A DNA stretch of 64,000 nt from Bactrocera neohumeralis (GCF_024586455.1 NW_026089623.1:10822204-10886203); one strand, 5' to 3'. Positions 10,274 through 20,710 are shown, counted from the first letter of the stretch. Notes: generated by a model from the letters alone, not told the origin. Made by a program: numbers and translations.

Positions 10274-11209
10274 ATGAATGAAAATCATAATATTAGATAC
10301 AGTAAATTAAGACTTAAGCATCTAAGCTCGAAGGAATTAAATAAATTAGAAAAACCTTTAGCTTTGTTTGAAAACATATTTCATAAAGAAAGCGAAAAAC
10401 TTCCTTCTGCTCATAAAATAAAACATGGAATCAAAACTGTTCACGAAGATCCAATCTATGTAAAATCACGCAGGTAACCCGAAATTCATAAATTGGAAGT
10501 AAACAAGCAAATAAAAGAAATATTCGAAAATAAAATAGTTTCGCAGTGATTCCCCATATTCAGCTCCAATTTGGGTGGTACCAAAAAGTCAGATGCTGCA
10601 GGTGAGGAGAAATGGAGAATTGCTGTTGATTTTCGTAAACTTAATACTATTACTACCGATGATAGGTACCCTACCCCAAACATGGATGAAGTTCTCGAAA
10701 AACTAGGTAGGTGTAAGTATTTTTAAACAATAGACTTAGCGCAAGGCTTCCCTCAGATAGAAATGGATCCAGCAGATAGGAAAAAAGAGCATTTTCTACT
10801 CTAGGTGGACATTTTGAATTTTTACGAATGCCATTTGGGCTTAAATATGCACCAGCCACTTTCCACAGGCTGATGAATACAGTTTTGGATGGTTTAATAG
10901 GAAAGGATTGCATGGTTTACTTGGACGACATTGTAGTATTCAGTACGTCATTACAGGAACATATAGAATCTCTACACAGGGTTTTTCGTAGATTAAGAGA
11001 AGAAAATCTCAAATCCAGATGGATAAAAGCGAGTTTTTTAAAAGAGAAACCGAATTCTTGGGTCATAATATAACGTCAGAAAGTATTAAACACAATCCTA
11101 AACAAATCGAAGCTTTTTTAAATTATGCCGTTCTAAAAACGGAAAAAGAAATAAAAAAATTTCTTGGTTTAGCGGGGTTTTATCGTAAAATTATCCGAAA
11201 TTTTTGTAC
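10274..11209 (+). pseudogene. Reverse transcriptase of G2, truncated
   Basis: RT blocks appear in order across several frames. First comes the N-terminal connection (10274-10477), then KWRIAVDFRKLNTITTDDRY (about 10610), LAQGFPQIEMDPADR (about 10736), MPFGLKYAPATFHRLMNTVL (10828) and the catalytic YLDD at about 10918-10929. The thumb block EIKKFLGLAGFYRKIIRNF ends at about 11203. The catalytic pair is intact but at least four stops or frameshifts break the gene. A LINE fragment begins at 11210 and removes the rest, including RNase H. Confidence 0.87.
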
Positions 11210-11480
11210 CAAATGTCACAAGCACCTACTCGTCTCTGTCCTTGTCCCGTCCATCGCAGCTTGACCAGCTGGGCAGCGGCACCTTCCCAATTAAAGGACC
11301 GGACATTCCAGGTGCATGCCCTTAATTCGTAGTCCTTATTTCGTTTGTCATGGTCGTCATTGAAAGGGGGGTCTCCCATCCGAGACTTGTTGCTTCCTTT
11401 CATTGGGGGTGTTTTCTTACGTGGCGGGTCCCAAACCCAGTGCACAACCTTGCAGAGGGGATGTTTTGCCTTCAAACGGA
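11210..11480 (-). mobile_element. LINE fragment b: 5' endonuclease start
   Basis: On the minus strand RNKDYELRACTWNVRSFNWE and RWTGQGQRRVGACDI are the first blocks of the apurinic-type endonuclease of the LINE seen in full at 41956-44940. About 55 bp between QLVK and LRWTG are missing relative to that copy. It abuts the G2 RT without spacer sequence. Confidence 0.75.
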
Positions 11481-11890
11481 TGTTCCTAGGCTACCCAGAG
11501 GATACTTGGTCAAAGACCGGAAATCGTGAGCTGCTTGAGTCATATGTAAAAGAATCGTTTCTGGCCACTCTCAAGTGAATGGCGATCAGAGAACAAACAT
11601 ACTGACACTTAAAACGTAATAACTTCACTTCTAATCTCTGAAATGTCATGAAATTCTCACTGGACAATCGACAAACATAGCAAATTCTACCGCACATATA
11701 GATGACTTCACCAGGGGCGCTAGATTCAAAAAGTCCTGTTTACTATGGAACACACCTTGTAGATATCGTTGCAGTCGTATATCTCCAGTCGCATTGTGTC
11801 GTACTTTATAGTGTGAGATCTTAAGTCCCATTTAACCAAAAAAAAGTTACAGCTGTTCAAAAATAATTGACAATAATGAAGGAATTCGCT
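11481..11890. other. No gene recognised
   Basis: This stretch has no protein motif on either strand that I recognise. It lies between the LINE fragment and a mariner fragment and may contain the 5' flank of either. Confidence 0.3.
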
Positions 11891-11914
11891 ATACTTTGAA
11901 ATTTTTGTATAAAA

Positions 11915-12043
11915 AATGAAAGAATGCCAACATGCCACCAATGAAATTTATAAAGTTTACGGAGACGATGCTGTATCAGTTCGTGTAGTACAACAATGGT
12001 TTGATCACTTCCGTTCTGGAAATTTCGATTTTCACTGATGGAA
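11915..12043 (+). pseudogene. mariner transposase fragment, N-terminal helix-turn-helix
   Basis: The frame CQHATNEIYKVYGDDAVSVR, followed by VVQQWFDHFRSGNFDF and a stop, is the paired helix-turn-helix block (…YG…S…Q.WF..FRSG.F) by which mariner transposases bind their inverted repeats. Nothing of the catalytic domain follows. It is a different copy from the one at 13231. Confidence 0.7.
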
Positions 12044-12328
12044 TAATGAATCTAGCGGAAAAAGGGAAATAGTGGTCGACCAGAATGGTACGTGTGTACT
12101 TGTTTATTTATTTATTATTAGTAATATAAAAAATAAGTTGAAATTTTACTATAAATACGAAAAGACCTTTTCGACTACCCAATATATTTAGTAAAACTAG
12201 CTACGAGTATAAGTGTTCGGGGATGTATTTATAATCCAAAGCGTTATAAACCATAATAGTATGATTAATTTGCGGTTGTAAATTAATGTTTATTAACGTA
12301 GAGAATATATTTCAAATTACAATTATTG

Positions 12329-13033
12329 TTAGCTACCTATACATCGAAAAAAATTATTCATATTTTTACTATCAATTATGGAAGTTGAAAAAAAAAAGAA
12401 ATTCATCTTTAGCTCAATAAAGTGTGACTTGGTTAGCCTATCTTTAGGCAACACAAACAAACTGGACGGTTTTCCCACTCGAGAACATGCCATATTATGT
12501 AGTTGTCCGGGGGAAAAGCATGGTGTTTCCAAATCAAAGCTCATACAGACAATGTCTGGGACTTGTGACTTATTGATTGTCATAATGAATGCCAATCTAA
12601 TTGTGAATTGAGTGCGTTTGAATTCAAGTGGCGCATCTGTCAGAATCATATGGATTTCAGAGGGCAACACATACATTTTCGCTTTCAAACATGCCATTCA
12701 AGATGATGGCTTCAATAAGGTTTTCCATTAATGTTTTAGTGACTAATCATGTGCCATTGGCAGTTGTGGGTTTAAGTTACGAAGCATAATAATCGGTGAT
12801 CCAACCTTTATTTGTAAATGGTGTGGTGGCATGCCTGGCAAATCCAACGAATTTAAAATCTCAACTGGATAATTCCCAATTTCGTTGGTATCACAAACTG
12901 CATCGAAAGATTTATATGATACCAAGTCCCCAGGCAACAACTCTTGTATCTTTAAATTGAACTCATTGACGTCCACATTTTTACTTGCCAAAATCGCTCT
13001 TTTTGCCAGCCACTTGATGCCACAGATTTGCAT
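12329..13033 (-). pseudogene. Helitron PIF1-like helicase, C-terminal part
   Basis: The helicase of Helitrons unwinds DNA for rolling-circle transfer. Reading from 13033, WLAKRAILASKNVDVNEFNL is followed by LLPGDLVSYKS, LDLPGMPPHHLQIKVGSPI and LLRNLNP-like MLRNLNP. After a frame change at about 12740 come FKRTQFTIRLAFIMTINKSQ (helicase motif V/VI region) and QLHNMACSRVGKPSSLFV. The order and motifs match the end of Helitron RepHel proteins. The Q of the GQT motif and flanking residues are altered. A mariner copy begins at 13052, just upstream of the preserved start. Confidence 0.85.
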
Positions 13034-13051
13034 ATTGTGTGTGTAAATATA

Positions 13052-13556
13052 AGGTTGTCAAAAAAGTCTTGCGGTATTTTCGCTAGTTGGCGCTGAAAGC
13101 GCGTAGTTCTAGTTTTATTCGTCGCATCGGGTCATGCTATATCATTTTGGAAAGCTCATTTCAAGCGCTAACACGTGCTTGATTGATTGTCGTTTCTTTT
13201 AAGTCGTTCGTGAGTTATAGCGTCGCAAACATGGAGCAAAATAAAGAGAAAATACGGCATATTTTACAGTACTACTACGATAAAGGCAAAAATGCATCTC
13301 AAGCCGCCAATAAAATTTGTGCAGTTTATGGACCCGATACAGTTTCCATTTCCACCGCACAACGATGGTTTCAACGTTTTCGTTCTGGTGTAGAGGTGGT
13401 CGTAGATGCGCCATGCTCCGGAAGGCCTGTCGTCGAAAATTGCGATAAAATCGCTGAATTGGTCGAAAGAGACCGGCATAGTAGCAGCTGTAGCATCGGT
13501 CAAGAGCTGGGCATGAGTCGAATGAAGGAAAAATTCCTGCATTATTGCGAATAAAG
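13052..13556 (+). mobile_element. mariner element, 5' half
   Basis: The left end AGGTTGTCAAAAAAGTCTTG follows a TA (13050-13051) and is a typical mariner inverted repeat. The transposase starts downstream, but the catalytic half and right terminus are missing. At about 13529 the sequence switches into another repeat (AAAATTCCTGCATTATTGCG). Confidence 0.8.
13231..13524 (+). pseudogene. mariner transposase, DNA-binding domain only
   Basis: I choose the ATG at 13231 (MEQNKEKIRHIL) because family members start there; the upstream ATG at 13183 adds only leader sequence. The first helix-turn-helix (YYYDKGKNASQAANKICAVY), the WFQRFRSG block and the GRP AT-hook-like motif (CSGRPVVENCDKI) are intact. 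The second helix-turn-helix follows (HSSSCSIGQELGMS). The protein would bind inverted repeats, but it ends before the DDE core. The frame is undamaged to that point, so the truncation may be fairly recent. Confidence 0.82.
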
Positions 13557-13846
13557 CGTGGGGTGCTTTGTGACATATTTTTCATATATCGAGCATTCCA
13601 CGCTATTTTCACAGTAATGCAGGAATTTTTCCTGCGTTATTATTGTTAGTTTATACAAAGAATTATTCTGCACTTTTTAGTTTGATATGTTTTAAAAGCG
13701 TGTTTTTTTAAACTATATTTATTTTTAATTTTTTAGTTTGATGTGAGAAACCCCAAATTTGTTAAAATATGAGCTATGACATGTAGTATTGGTTAAGTAA
13801 ATTGATAGTTAGGCAGCATTTAATATCTACTCGTAACCTTTCATTG
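13529..13846. repeat. Repeat R-A, copy 1 (also at 40330-40626)
   Basis: From 13606 to 13846 this is nearly identical to 40375-40626. It has a perfect hairpin GCAGGAATTTTTCCTGC near its left end. In this copy the 60 bp left of the hairpin (13552-13600) is inverted relative to the other copy and is flanked by inverted AATTCCTGCATTATT motifs. Family unknown; a hairpin-ended Helitron relative is possible, since helicase fragments lie on both sides. Confidence 0.65.
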
Positions 13847-13888
13847 ACTAATTGTCATATTATTTGCGACCAAGTTCTATTGCCGACT

Positions 13889-14098
13889 TTACGAATTATT
13901 ACTTCTTAATCGAATCATTTCTTCTAAAGCTTCACTGTTATATGGGGTTTTACCTGTCAACTTTGAACAGTCTAGTTCTTCAATTCGAATACCGTCCAAA
14001 GATCTACAACGACTAAGTGCTACATAAGCTTGTCCGGCAGCAAACAGTCGAGAGCCCAGATAAATTACTGCATGATCTACTGTACAACCAGAGCACGT
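13889..14098 (-). pseudogene. Second PIF1-like helicase C-terminus
   Basis: The minus-strand frame reads CSGCTVDHAVIYLGSRLFAA followed by GQAYVALSRCRSLDGIRIEE and ends …EEMIRLRSNNS at the stop 13891-13889. GQAYVALSR is the signature near the C-terminus of PIF1-type helicases (motif VI arginine present). It differs from the Helitron fragment at 12329-13033 and so comes from another helicase family or another Helitron lineage. The frame is open for 70 codons. No N-terminal part is visible to the right. Confidence 0.78.
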
Positions 14099-14112
14099 AT
14101 ATTTATAAATGA

Positions 14113-14620
14113 TGATATGAACGGTCGACGCACAACTCAGTCAGAGAACATAAAACATAGAGAAGGTGCAAATTGAATTCTGTATGATGTTCGATTGGAC
14201 GGCTAACAGAGCTTATAAGATTGAAGTAAGGAATTTACCATTCTCGCTGCTATTTAGCAGATATGAGCACGTTCAATGGCAGAAATATATGTAAAACGAC
14301 TGAATTCTTGCGAGAATGAGTAAAGAGAAATGCTTTGAAGAAAAATATACAAACTCACACAAAGAATGTAAAAAAGCATTCTCTGAGTAACATATGCATG
14401 TATTATATGAACCATTGTCACATAAGTATGCGTGATTATTTTGTGTTATAAGAACCATTGTATTCCGAAAAATGGAAAAAATTTAATGTTATAACATTTA
14501 GCAAAAAATAATTTTCTATAAATTATTATTTCAAAAATGATATTAATTTCGACTATTATAAAATGAACTTAAATGTGCTCATATAAACACTTCCATTTAT
14601 TCCTTTCATTACTTTAAAAA
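14113..14620. other. No gene recognised
   Basis: AT-rich sequence without a protein motif on either strand. Nothing further can be supported. Confidence 0.3.
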
Positions 14621-15690
14621 AATTAATGACCTTCATGAAATATGCATATTCGCATTATTTCGTTATCATTTTCATATTTGCACCAATAGATTTCTATGGC
14701 ATATACATATGTATATATGTACATATATTGTTTCTTTGGCACATTTGTCTGTATGTTTACGAAAGCAAATGCGAGCCATATACATATGTACATACATACA
14801 TTCATAATAACAAGTGTCGCACGTATCTTTCGCATCTTCGTTGTCACGGTCAACCAATGGCCGAAACTGGCGTTTTGCAAGGAGTCAAGTGCTGAACACA
14901 TTAAGCGCGAATACACACGTTCTTATGGACACAGTTATATATGTAGTTCTTAGGGACACAGTTATTGAGGCAGCTTCACAACTACATAACTGTGTCCCTG
15001 AGAACGTGTGTATTCTAATATTTGACAAATGTCGCTCGCAGTCTGTTGCACTCATTGTGTTCAGCACTTGTGTGATGATAGAAAATCCAAGCTGTGCCGA
15101 AAAAAATAAACGAATGGCCGCCAATAGTCACCGCTTACCTTGCCGCTATACAGCTCCGACTCCAAACCAGAGTAAATATGTATGAAGATGTATGAGCGTG
15201 CATACATATCGACGCAGATTTTGCGAGTCACGGAAAAATATTTTAGACAAATATTGTAAATCGACAACGGCTATGTTGCCACTTTTGTCACTTTTTTCTG
15301 TGAAGAAGCATCAGAAAGTTGTTCAATTTATGATTTTTAGCTTTTGCCATCGTCGCGAAAAAACGCTTGTTGGCAAAGGCATGCTCGGGGAGATGTTACG
15401 GCGTCTGTTTTTATGAATGAAGCGAGGTCGCTTGTGGCATATGCGCCTGCGTTTATGAATGAAATCGTTTTTGTTGTAAAATTTACTACATTTGAGCTTC
15501 GCCAATTTGGCTGCCATATTGACTTGTGGTGCTTATGCTATTTAGGCAATTGTTGTTTTTGTAGAACAATGCTTCAATTTTTTGTTGGTGACATATTCAC
15601 ATGTGTACGCATATGTATGTTTGTATGCTTATGCATTAGTTGTTCGGAAATGTATACAAATATATGTATGTACATATAAATATATATGAA
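14621..15690. repeat. Microsatellite-rich non-coding block with a large hairpin
   Basis: Repeated TATACATATGTATG-like tracts lie at 14700-14800 and 15600-15790. A near-palindrome occupies 14889-15068: an outer arm TGCTGAACACATT pairs with AATGTGTTCAGCA-type sequence at 15052-15068, and an inner arm AATACACACGTTCTTATGG pairs with 14997-15015. No reliable coding is visible; the ORFs here are readings of the microsatellites. Confidence 0.5.
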
Positions 15691-16115
15691 TGTATGAACA
15701 TGCAAATTAATGCGCGCGCATGTAATATACATATGTATGTATGTATTGATAAGTGATAAAATCATGATTTGAATTTCTGAATGCGCACATGCGTACACAT
15801 ACATACATGCAATCATATGGGTAGATAATAAGATTAATATGATAGACGATATGTTTATATATTGTTGTGATAAATTCAATTTCTATTACTAAGAAACATA
15901 ATACAAAAATATTTATTAGTATAGCATATTATGTAAAAATCAAATAAAATTATTGAATATACAAGTCTAAATAGACTGTAAATAGTACTACATTTCATAC
16001 AAAACTATACTCATATCATAATTATTACATGCCAATATGGAAATGACGACGGCAAAACGCAAAAGCATACATACTTATGTATATTTATGTCTCTTCATAT
16101 TCATGAGTATGCATA
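15690..16115 (+). repeat. Repeat R-B, copy 1 (inverted partner at 32735-33115)
   Basis: Several blocks match the complement of 32735-33115. Examples are TTGATAAGTGATAAAATCAT (15747), GCGCACATGCGTA (15783), a TGTTGTGATAAATT block (15862) and ACGGCAAAACGCAAAAGCAT (16050). The right end coincides with resumption of the G2 integrase, so this is the end of an unclassified mobile element. Confidence 0.6.
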
Positions 16116-16117
16116 CT

Positions 16118-16540
16118 GGTAAAACTGGTATTGGTGACATTGAAAGATTACATAAAAGTTTAAATAAAAAACTTAGAATAATTAACACATCAGGTGATAA
16201 AGAGCTAAAGTATTTAGAAATTGAACAAACACTTTTCACATATAATCATGTTATCGTCCACTCTACAACTAACCAAATACCATATGTAATTTTTTTTTAA
16301 TAAAGAGTCACCAAAGCATGACCCTCAAATGATTTAAGAACAAAGAATATATAATTTAAATAAAAAAATTGTAAATGCAGAAATATCAAGGAAGAGACTA
16401 TACAAAATGAGTAATCCGTACAAAAAAGTTAGTCTTATTAAAGCAGAAGTTGACAGAGAACATCACAATGTTAAATTTAAAACACAAAATGTAAGAAAAT
16501 ATAAAAACCAATTTAAAAGAAAAAAGAAAACTACTTGAAA
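16118..16540 (+). pseudogene. Integrase C-terminal part of G2
   Basis: Integrase joins the DNA copy into the genome. The frame reads TGIGDIERLHKSLNKKLRII and then YNHVIVHSTTNQIPYVIFF, the end of the catalytic core (…YN..IHSTT...P..IFF). After a frame change at about 16298 the C-terminal tail continues (RIYNLNKKIVNAEISRKRLY…KMSNPYKKV). The N-terminal zinc domain and most of the core are missing because of the composite insertion before 16118. Its position before the 3' LTR fits G2. Confidence 0.75.
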
Positions 16541-17523
16541 CTAAACATATGAATTAAATACTTGTACTCTATCATTATTATCAACATATCATATCATATA
16601 TCATATATTATTACTTATTCATTATTACTTATTGATAATGTTAAAATATTCTTTAAGCATTCTAACTTGTGTAAAAAAAAAAATTGCAATGATATGATAT
16701 CATATCTTTTTACTTATTCATAATTACTTTGTCATTTGGAGTTGTCACCTCGCTTATTAACCACGCGTTCTTTCTAAATCATTCAGTCCATTTTATTCGT
16801 TTGTTCATTTAATCCATAGCTGTTAAATTATGATTACGATTAGTAATCCGTTAGATTATTTTCTAAAAAGAATCGTAATGATTATTTAATTGTGCGTATG
16901 AAATATTGGGATTACGTAATGATTACGATTGTAAAGAATCAAAAAATAATAAGGATTATTATAAATTAATGAAAATAATCAAAAATAATCAAAATAAATA
17001 ATTGATTCTTTTCATCGATTCTTTTTGATTACTTTCAATCCAAAATACCAAACAACTTTTCTCTTTAAATTTTAAGAAATTTTTTTATTAAAATTTCTTA
17101 GATTGTCTTTTTGTATACTCTGAGCCTCAGATTCTGAGATATATGCATTTATATGTATATATGTATACATGTATATATATTATATTATTATAAATACTAT
17201 ATTATAAATGATGATATTTTTGCTATTATTAAGCAATTCAGCCATTCAATTTAATCAGCCCCATCGCGAAATTTCCCAGTTCTGATCATGAGAATAAGCT
17301 TCAATGAGCGTAGCTGATATTTACACCTGTATGAAAAACAACAATGCTGAAAGGAGTAGTGTTAGAATTCAAGAACGGTTGTTAACTTGTTGGTACGCTT
17401 ACGTTAATAAGTCAAACAAGAGCTTATAAAGTGCAATCATATAACCTATACTTCATACTTCACGAGTCAGTCAGTTGTTATTAATTGTGTTTTGTGTGCA
17501 AAAACGCTCCATTTGAAGATAAC

Positions 17524-17661
17524 ATGTCACAAACTGATCAATTGGTTTTTGGAGAAAGCGACTTCTCAAATGATGATGAAATTTTGGACAAGAATTACGT
17601 GCCAAGTCCCCGCACGAGGACTATGCAAAAGATAATCGTGCTTTCAATGGCTAAATATTGA
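17524..17661 (+). pseudogene. hAT element, N-terminal mini-ORF (45 aa)
   Basis: A short acidic ORF (MSQTDQLVFGESDFSNDDEI…) starts 700 bp inside the element and ends at a TGA. It is followed by about 190 bp of AT-rich sequence and then by the C-terminal exon of a hAT transposase. It may be the first coding exon of the transposase, left over after an internal deletion. No BED finger or catalytic residue is visible. Function unknown. Confidence 0.5.
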
Positions 17662-17854
17662 AAAGTAATGAATTATTTGCAAATAATAGGCATTTTGGTT
17701 TTGACCTCAACGGTAGGATTGCTTGAATATTTTTAGATTATTTTTATTAAATTCATTTATCTTTATACAGACACAGATAACGAAGAAGGAACAAATGCTA
17801 CTCCTGAGCCAAGTTCTAGTGATCGTCGGGCTTTTTTGACCCATCACTTTTTCT

Positions 17855-18072
17855 GTTACTGAAATGACAATTCAAGAACAGACGACACTTGGGTAAAACA
17901 TTGCAGTCTAAAAGAAGCTTTTGTTGCCTTTAATACTCCCCTGACATCCTCAGCACCAGTAGAGAGGTTATTTTCCTTTGCGGGGATAGTGAACAGTCCA
18001 AGGCGCCAGTCAATGTCGGACTTATCATTTGAGAAATTGGTGTTATTGAAAGCAAATTCTAAATGGAGTTAA
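17855..18072 (+). pseudogene. hAT transposase C-terminal dimerisation domain
   Basis: The frame reads AFVAFNTPLTSSAPVERLFS, then FAGIVNSPRRQSMSDLSFEK and LVLLKANSKWS, and stops at 18070-18072. S-S-A-P-V-E-R-x-F-S is the hallmark of the hAT C-terminal (Dimer_Tnp_hAT) domain. The catalytic RNase H-like fold is absent, so no active transposase can come from this copy. It is too short to appear as a long ORF. Confidence 0.85.
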
Positions 18073-18571
18073 TGTATATTTTTCTTGTTATTTTGTTATA
18101 AATGAAGTTTGTTATTTTTTTGGTGTTACATTTAGTTATTATGTCTTGATTCAAGACTCTTGAATATCTTTATTTGTTGTACAAAATTGAATAAAACAAT
18201 TTATTAAAAATTAAAAAAAGCAAAAAGACCAAAGTTGTTTGGGGTTTTGGATTGAAAAGAATCAAAAATAATCGCTGAAAAGAATCAATTATTTATTTTG
18301 ATTATTTTTGATTCTTTTCAGTAATCCAGAGTAATCCTGATTATTTTTTGATTACTTGTAATCTTAGTCATTATGTAATCTACTTAGGACCAAGATAATC
18401 GTAATATAATCAATTATTTCACTCTCAAATACAAAGTAATCAGATTACTAATAATTACGATTAGTAATCAAAACTAAACAGGTATGATTTAATCATTATT
18501 AAATTAAATAAAAACCATTTTTATACAGAAATTAAAAGAAAGTATTTTACTCATAAAAGAAATAATTTTAC

Positions 18572-19290
18572 TTACATACCTACATATTTGCGAATACCCC
18601 GCATATTTACAAATCGAAGTGCAGACACAATTATTTTGTTTTTCAATTCCGTTTATGCGCGCTAGTTACCAGTTTTGCGTAGGCGCCTCTTCCTTTTTTC
18701 AATTAAAAATATATAAAATGCTGTGCCGTTGCTTCTGGTTGCTTCCGTTTCGGATCAAAGTTCACGCTCGAATGAATTAGAAAAATTAGCCGCTTCGCGA
18801 TTCTCTCTAAAACAATAGCTGCTTCGCGATTCGCTGTAAAAAAATAGATGCTTAGTGATTCTCTCTTCTCTTCTCTTCAACTCTCAGCATCTGTACAAAT
18901 AGGGTAGAGAAGGTAACTCCTCCCCCCTAAGAACTGAGTGAGGTCCGGAATGTTGACACATCTGACGGTACGAACAAAGGTGTCTTCCTTAAAACGTGAC
19001 CCTTCTCTAGTCTAGATTAAGATGGTTGGTAGTTTATTCGATTTATATAACATGAATAATTTGTTGTTAATTTGCCTTGTTAGATAAATACATTTTTATT
19101 CGTTCATCGCTTCTTCTATAAATGCAGTGTTTATAACTATTATATTACTTATCATTTCGACTTTTGAGCTTATACATTGTACATATGTATATTGTAACAT
19201 AAATACATTTTTATTGCGTTCATCGCTTCTTCAATAAATACCGTGTTTATAACTATTATACATAAATACATTTTTTTTTTTTTGTAACAT
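18572..19290 (-). repeat. Non-coding block with a 62-bp direct duplication
   Basis: ATAAATACATTTTTATT… with TTCATCGCTTCTTC and GTTTATAACTATTATA occurs at 19084-19145 and again at 19201-19261. On the minus strand a possible LTR start (TGTTACA…) follows the integrase end at 19291. This could be the LTR of the small gypsy remnant to the right, with an internal duplication, but no second LTR was found. A purine-rich TTCTCTTCTCTTC tract lies at about 18864. Confidence 0.4.
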
Positions 19291-19720
19291 TTAAATGGAC
19301 TGAGCTTCTTGTTTCTTTATTCTTCTTTTAATTTTTGATTTGTGAATCTTCTGATTTTTGGTTGTGATTAAGGTTGGACCTTTATCTTGTAGGACCTGAT
19401 GCTTTGTGAATCTTGGTGTAAGCTTATTTCTTCTATTTTCTTTTCTAAATATTACATCATTATTTTCTAGCCTTTTCGGATCTTGCCTGTCGTTATTCAA
19501 CTTATTGGTTCTAATTTTCATTTTTCTTTCAACTTTATCTTTAATCTCGCGATATATTACTCTATATATCTGGGATTTCTGTTTCTTGATAAGGTAGTTT
19601 TTGTGGCTGTCTATCATATTTTAAGGTTTGACAAATATCACAACTATTAATTAATCGGGAGGTTTGAGTTTTAAGTTGTGGAGAATATATCTCCCTTTTT
19701 AAATGAGCTACCGTCGCTTT
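19291..19720 (-). pseudogene. Ty3/gypsy integrase remnant with the core deleted (G3)
   Basis: Minus-strand reading gives the zinc-binding end, TVAHLKREIYSPQLKTQTSR followed by SCDICQTLKYDR (the second C-x2-C of the HHCC domain), at about 19720-19590. It passes almost directly into the C-terminal domain, ending PTLITTKNQKIHKSKIKR at about 19320. The DDE catalytic core that normally separates them is missing, so a deletion of several hundred bases is inferred. Frames change at the junction near 19600. Confidence 0.72.
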
Positions 19721-19729
19721 TTGTTGTAT

Positions 19730-20430
19730 ACATATAAATGTACATAGACAAAAATTTTGATGCTTCAATTGCTTCAACAAGAAAACGATAATTGCTGAAG
19801 CAATATGTACACATATACATATGTGTTTCACGCACCACTCCAACATATTATTAGGAAAACGCAGAACAACGGAATCCACACAAGCAAACTATTTACTTTG
19901 CTTTACTGATATATGTAAGTATGTATATGCTTCAATCGCTTTTTGTTGTATTCATACAAATGTACATAGCCAAAAATTTTGACGCCTGTTTGCACTGTAC
20001 CGAATGATCCCGTTATTCCTGTGTGCTTCACGCATTGCTTCAACAAGAAAACGGCATTTACATAAGCAAGACTTTTACTTTGCTTCACTGATATATGTAC
20101 ATATAGTATATGTGTTTCACGCACCGTTCTAACATATTATTAGAAAAACACAGAACAACGGAATCCACACAAGCAAACTATTTACTTTGCTTCACTGATA
20201 TATGTAAGTATGTATATGCTTCAATCGCTTTTTGTTGTATACATACAAATGTACATAGCCAAAAATTTTGACGCCTGTTTGCACTGTACCGAATGATCCC
20301 GTTATCCCTGTGTGCTTCACGAATTGCTTCAACAAGAAAACGGAATTTACATAAGCAAGACTTTTACTTTGCTTCACTGATATATGTATGTACATATAGT
20401 ATATGTGTTTCACGCACCGTTCCAACACTG
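19730..20430. repeat. 304-bp tandem duplication (two full units plus partial)
   Basis: The block with ACACAAGCAAACTATTTACT, TTGACGCCTGTTTGCACTGT and CTTCAACAAGAAAACGG repeats with a 304-bp shift (for example 20124 to 20428). An older partial unit lies at 19730-19880. Paired minus-strand ORFs in the two units are identical by duplication and show no domain, so I do not call them genes. Confidence 0.75.
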
Positions 20431-20610
20431 TATCAGATTATAATGAAACAAAAGGAACTGCGTTGGTATGACCTGTCGTCACGACTTTATTGTTAGCACT
20501 GATTTAAATCCGCAAGGAGCGGCAATTATATGCCTGCTTGTGCAGTAGGCACATGTACAAAAAAATGCAATAATAATAACTGCACATCAATAGGTAATGC
20601 AATTTATGTA
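20431..20610. other. Unclassified sequence before gap 1
   Basis: 180 bp with no recognisable motif; an ORF that appears to run on crosses the N gap and is meaningless. Confidence 0.3.
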
Positions 20611-20710
20611 NNNNNNNNNNNNNNNNNNNNNNNNNNNNNNNNNNNNNNNNNNNNNNNNNNNNNNNNNNNNNNNNNNNNNNNNNNNNNNNNNNNNNNNNNN
20701 NNNNNNNNNN
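20611..20710. other. Assembly gap 1 (100 N)
   Basis: Exactly 100 N. The right side is in the middle of a HINE, so at least the rest of that HINE, and probably more of a BEL copy, is hidden here. Confidence 0.98.

Larger units (their letters stand above)
16815..18486 (+). mobile_element. hAT element (1,672 bp) with 8-bp target duplication
   Basis: It is flanked by ATTTAATC on both sides (16807-16814 and 18487-18494), the 8-bp duplication expected of hAT. The ends are CATAGCTGTTAAATTATGAT and, reverse-complemented, CATACCTGTTTAGTTTTGAT. Subterminal GATTACGATTAGTAATC-type motifs are dense at both ends. It keeps a first exon and a dimerisation-domain exon but lacks the catalytic core, so it is non-autonomous. 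Confidence 0.88.
7435..18570 (+). mobile_element. 17.6/297-like Ty3/gypsy element G2, expanded by nested insertions
   Basis: Plus-strand landmarks fall in the right order over 11 kb: 5' LTR (7435-7724), a tRNA-Ser-type primer site (7725-7742), a repetitive leader, Gag (9092-9905), protease (9941-10264), RT (10274-11209), integrase C-terminus (16118-16540) and a 3' LTR remnant (16737-16814 plus 18487-18570). The foreign blocks are a LINE (8178-8835), a large composite block between RT and integrase (11210-16117), and a hAT element in the 3' LTR. The shared LTR sequence at both ends is the main proof that this is one element. Confidence 0.75.
16737..18570 (+). repeat. 3' LTR remnant of G2, split by a hAT insertion
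   Basis: GTCACCTCGCTTATTAACC at 16743 matches 7578 in the 5' LTR, and the rest of the LTR resumes at 18487 (AAACCATTTTTATACAGAAA). Removing 16815-18486 plus one 8-bp repeat rejoins the LTR cleanly. Confidence 0.8.

Noticed and set aside
13183..13554. Host SETMAR-like gene
   Set aside because: The domain is mariner transposase with its own inverted repeat and TA; no SET domain.
14623..15879. Overlapping ORFs with MYIC/HTYI-type low-complexity proteins
   Set aside because: They read TATACATATGTATG microsatellites in several frames.
19903..20428. Two similar minus-strand ORFs as a duplicated gene
   Set aside because: Similarity is explained by the 304-bp tandem duplication; there is no domain or start context.
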